53,875 nt of DNA from Embleya scabrispora DSM 41855. Its GTDB lineage: Bacteria > Actinomycetota > Actinomycetes > Streptomycetales > Streptomycetaceae. The DNA is taken from positions 1-53,875 of the forward strand of contig NZ_KB889702.1 of the NCBI RefSeq assembly GCF_000372745.1. The letters run 5' to 3'. Both the position numbers and the translations under genes were made by a program. The stretch's first letter is position 1. Each line of letters starts with the position of its first letter. Shown here piece after piece: positions 52,037-53,875 of this stretch. Under the pieces are notes generated by a model. The model made no database searches and was not told the DNA's origin. It saw only the letters and a list, made by a program, of their open reading frames with translations.

Positions 52037-52528
52037 CTACGCCTCGCCGTCGGCCGCCGGCTTGTCCTCGGGGCCGTACTGCTCGTTGATCCAGTTCCCG
52101 AACGAGATGCAGGTACTGATCCACGCGCGCGTGGTGAACACGAACAGCTCGCGGTTGATGCCGGGCTCGCAGTCGAGCTGCGCCTCACCGATCAGCCGCA
52201 GCTTGCCCTCGTGCTCGTGCGTGTAGACCTTGGGCCAGAAGAACTGGCGGTGCCACTCGTCGAGCAGCTCCAGCATCCGCGGCCGGTCGGCCGGGTCGAA
52301 CTCACGGTCCAGGAACATCCGGACCGTGAAGATCTCGTGCTTGTCCCCACGCAGCATGAAGTAGACGCGGAAGCCGTCCCAAGGCGCGCAGATGTCACCT
52401 TCCTCGTCGGTGAAATGGTTCACCTGAAGCTCGTCGAGGACCTGGTTGATCAGATCCGCCGACGGCTTGACGACCGGTGCGGCCGGAACGAAGGTCGACC
52501 TCGGAAGCGAGGACGGGTCGATGCTCAT
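52037..52528 (-). CDS. YbjN-domain protein
   Basis: This 163-residue cytoplasmic protein has a single YbjN / type III secretion chaperone-like alpha-beta domain. Conserved parts are LINQVLDELQVNHFTDEEGD, APWDGFRVYFMLRGDKHEIF, FWPKVYTHEHEGKLRLIGEA, and a C-terminal helix with WISTCISFGNWINEQYG. YbjN proteins are thought to act as chaperone-like or stress-modulating proteins. ATG 52528 follows GGAGAGGAT. It lies 73 bp downstream of an RNA ligase on the same strand, so the two may be co-transcribed. Confidence 0.85.
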   Translation of the reverse strand: MSIDPSSLPRSTFVPAAPVVKPSADLINQVLDELQVNHFTDEEGDICAPWDGFRVYFMLRGDKHEIFTVRMFLDREFDPADRPRMLELLDEWHRQFFWPKVYTHEHEGKLRLIGEAQLDCEPGINRELFVFTTRAWISTCISFGNWINEQYGPEDKPAADGEA

Positions 52529-52601
52529 GAAGGATCCTCTCCAGACGTATGGACGCCATCCTCTCTCATTCGGTCCGGACCGGTGGGCCACGCCCGAGCC
52601 C

Positions 52602-53690
52602 TTATTCGTACTCGGTGCCGCCCTTGCGGGTCAGGTAGGCGGCGGAGACGATCTTGCCGATCGCCCGCCCGCCGACCACGTCGCTGTACCGCTCCCGAGC
52701 CGGGCGCACCACGAGCCCCTCCCGCAGGTGCGCGGCCGTGCCCGAGACCGTCTCCCGACCCTCGGCCAGCGCCAGCAGCGCGGCCTCGTCGTAGGGCCCG
52801 GCATACAGCGTCGGCACCACCGGCAGCACGGTCCGCAAGCCGCCGAGCAGGTCGGCGAGTTGCTCGGCGTCCACCCGGCGCACCGCGCCGGCGGCGTCCG
52901 CGAGCGCGATGTCGAAGACCGCGTAGCCCGGCAGCTCCGACCGACCCTGCGCCCCGTACGCCAGGTCCTGCACGCCCTGCCCGAACACCTCGCCGAACAC
53001 GCCCACCCGGGCCGCGCCCGAGCGCGCGGCCAACTCCGCGGCGGCCTCGGGCAACCGGTGCGCGAGCACGCTGCGCCAGTAGAGGTTGTGCTCGTCCCGG
53101 GCCAGCGCCTGGGACCTGGCACCGAAGCCCTTCGAGGACACGAAGCTCTCGCCGGTGTCGGCCACGTAGGTGTACAGGCACGCGGTCCCGTGGACCTTCT
53201 CGGTCGCCACCACCGGCTCACCGGCCGTGAACAGCGCCGGGTAGCGCCGCACGTTCTCGATGTCGACCCACGGCAGCAGCTCGGCCGCGGGCACGATCTC
53301 GCCGCTCATGTGCACCGGGATCGGCGGCACCCACTTGACGATGCCGAGTGACTCGGCGAAGTCCTTGTCGTCGGCGAGCGCGCCCTCCCAGTCCAAGCCG
53401 GCCAGCGCGGCCGGCCGGCACACGATGCCCTGCGAGAGCTCGCCGCGCAGCCGGATCGCCCGGACCCGGTTCTTCGCCGACCCGGCGAGCCGCCCGGTGA
53501 GCCCGAGTTCCTCGATCAGCGGGTGCGGCAACACCGCCTGCTCCGGGATGTACACCGCGACGTCACCGGTGGCATAGGCCCCCTTGGCGACGACGGCGCG
53601 GTACAGCCCGACCTGGGCCAACTCCAGCGCGTCGGCGTCGGGGTGTGCGTGCACGACCAACCGCTCGACCGTGACCCTGAGTGTGGACAT
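52602..53690 (-). CDS. ATP-dependent RNA ligase, Rnl5/DRB0094 type
   Basis: This 362-residue polynucleotide ligase resembles Deinococcus DraRnl, the founding Rnl5 enzyme, which seals nicks with a 3'-OH RNA strand. An OB-like N-terminal domain (~1-150: LVVHAHPDADALELAQVGLY, YIPEQAVLP, SQGIVCRP) precedes the nucleotidyltransferase domain. Motif I is EKVHGTACLY with nucleotidyl Lys165, motif Ia GFGARSQAL, motif III VGVFGEVFGQGVQDLAY, motif IV EGLVVRP, motif V AIGKIVSAAYL. All catalytic motifs appear intact. It likely repairs broken RNA or RNA/DNA hybrids. It is followed by a YbjN gene and divergent from the gene at the right edge. Confidence 0.9.
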   Translation of the reverse strand: MSTLRVTVERLVVHAHPDADALELAQVGLYRAVVAKGAYATGDVAVYIPEQAVLPHPLIEELGLTGRLAGSAKNRVRAIRLRGELSQGIVCRPAALAGLDWEGALADDKDFAESLGIVKWVPPIPVHMSGEIVPAAELLPWVDIENVRRYPALFTAGEPVVATEKVHGTACLYTYVADTGESFVSSKGFGARSQALARDEHNLYWRSVLAHRLPEAAAELAARSGAARVGVFGEVFGQGVQDLAYGAQGRSELPGYAVFDIALADAAGAVRRVDAEQLADLLGGLRTVLPVVPTLYAGPYDEAALLALAEGRETVSGTAAHLREGLVVRPARERYSDVVGGRAIGKIVSAAYLTRKGGTEYE

Positions 53691-53805
53691 GAGGCGCCCC
53701 TTCCCCCGTGCTCGCTTCGGGGTGAATCCCCGTCCACGCCACGGTCCCAAGCACCCGGGCGGGGCCGCCAACGATTTACCGGCACCCTGGGACAGGATGG
53801 GGCAC

Positions 53806-53875
53806 ATGCCGAACTTCATCGAGAAGCCGACGGTCGTCGGACCCACACCATTCCAACTCAGTGGGCAAGAAGCCC
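53806..53875 (+). CDS. Start of an unidentified gene, cut by the window edge
   Basis: Twenty-three codons are visible from ATG 53806 (MPNFIEKPTVVGPTPFQLSG, then QEA), in frame with another ATG at 53797. No stop occurs before the end. The FIEKPTV opening recalls some cupin-domain proteins, but the stretch is too short to assign. It is divergent from the RNA ligase gene, 115 bp away. Confidence 0.5.
   Translation, partial: MPNFIEKPTVVGPTPFQLSGQEA

Overview
The window is about 54 kb of very GC-rich DNA. Codon use, GTG starts, mycothiol-type DinB proteins, an Lsr2-family protein and a BldC regulator that looks nearly identical to the Streptomyces protein place it in the Streptomycetaceae or a close relative. 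TTA codons are almost absent; I found only two, which fits an organism that uses the bldA leucyl-tRNA as a developmental switch. It reads as a chromosomal core region, mostly primary metabolism and conserved 'hypothetical' streptomycete genes, with a little accessory DNA at the left edge.

Layout. 1-0.5 kb: 3' end of an IS3-type element followed by two heptamer repeat arrays. 0.5-9.3 kb: a DinB/AraC divergent pair, a DUF2786 protein, an HxlR regulator, a DEAD-box RNA helicase with a long Arg/Gly/Asp/Tyr repeat tail, a membrane protein, a fluC pair and a minimal zincin. 9.4-9.8 kb: tRNA-Glu, tRNA-Asp and tRNA-Phe. 10-12.7 kb: a VIT1-like transporter, and a lipoprotein next to a glutathionylspermidine-synthase-like ATP-grasp enzyme. 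13-17 kb: bldC, an unknown protein, valine dehydrogenase and DUF3073. 17-27.6 kb: purM, purF, a DinB-like gene, a WXG100-like/NlpC-P60 pair, purL-purQ-purS, an Lsr2/LsrL gene, two tRNA-Gly genes and purC. 28-35.4 kb: a degenerate M48-like protein, purD, a GntR regulator, a class III aminotransferase and purA. 35.5-42.4 kb: a DAG-kinase-like protein with a TTA codon, DUF3151, class II aldolase, an ECF sigma factor with a membrane partner, a CoA-disulfide-reductase-like flavoprotein and a DedA protein. 43-53.9 kb: pyrE, a CoxG-like protein, murJ, a FemX-like ligase, a membrane-anchored SpeE-like protein with altered active-site motifs, DUF350, DUF2617, a class I aminotransferase, a YbjN-domain protein, an Rnl5-type RNA ligase and the start of one more gene.

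How it works together. Seven proteins make six steps of purine synthesis here: PurF, PurD, the PurS/Q/L complex, PurM, PurC and PurA. PyrE adds a pyrimidine step and Fba a central carbon step. MurJ and FemX act on lipid II and its peptide bridge. BldC, an LsrL-type nucleoid protein, an ECF sigma factor and the two TTA-containing genes link the region to developmental control.

The most interesting signals are these. A cluster of four DnaA-box-like sites lies between purS and lsr2, next to a repeated palindromic decamer. A tRNA-Gly(TCC) carries a bulged base in its T-stem. Two pseudoenzymes, M48-like and SpeE-like, have lost their catalytic motifs but keep their fold. An RNA ligase is paired with a YbjN protein. 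A WXG-like/NlpC-P60 cassette has no secretion signal. An orphan Zur-like operator lies in an AT-rich island. A small dispersed repeat occurs at three places, once flanked by direct repeats. I see no CRISPR array, prophage or classical biosynthetic gene cluster.
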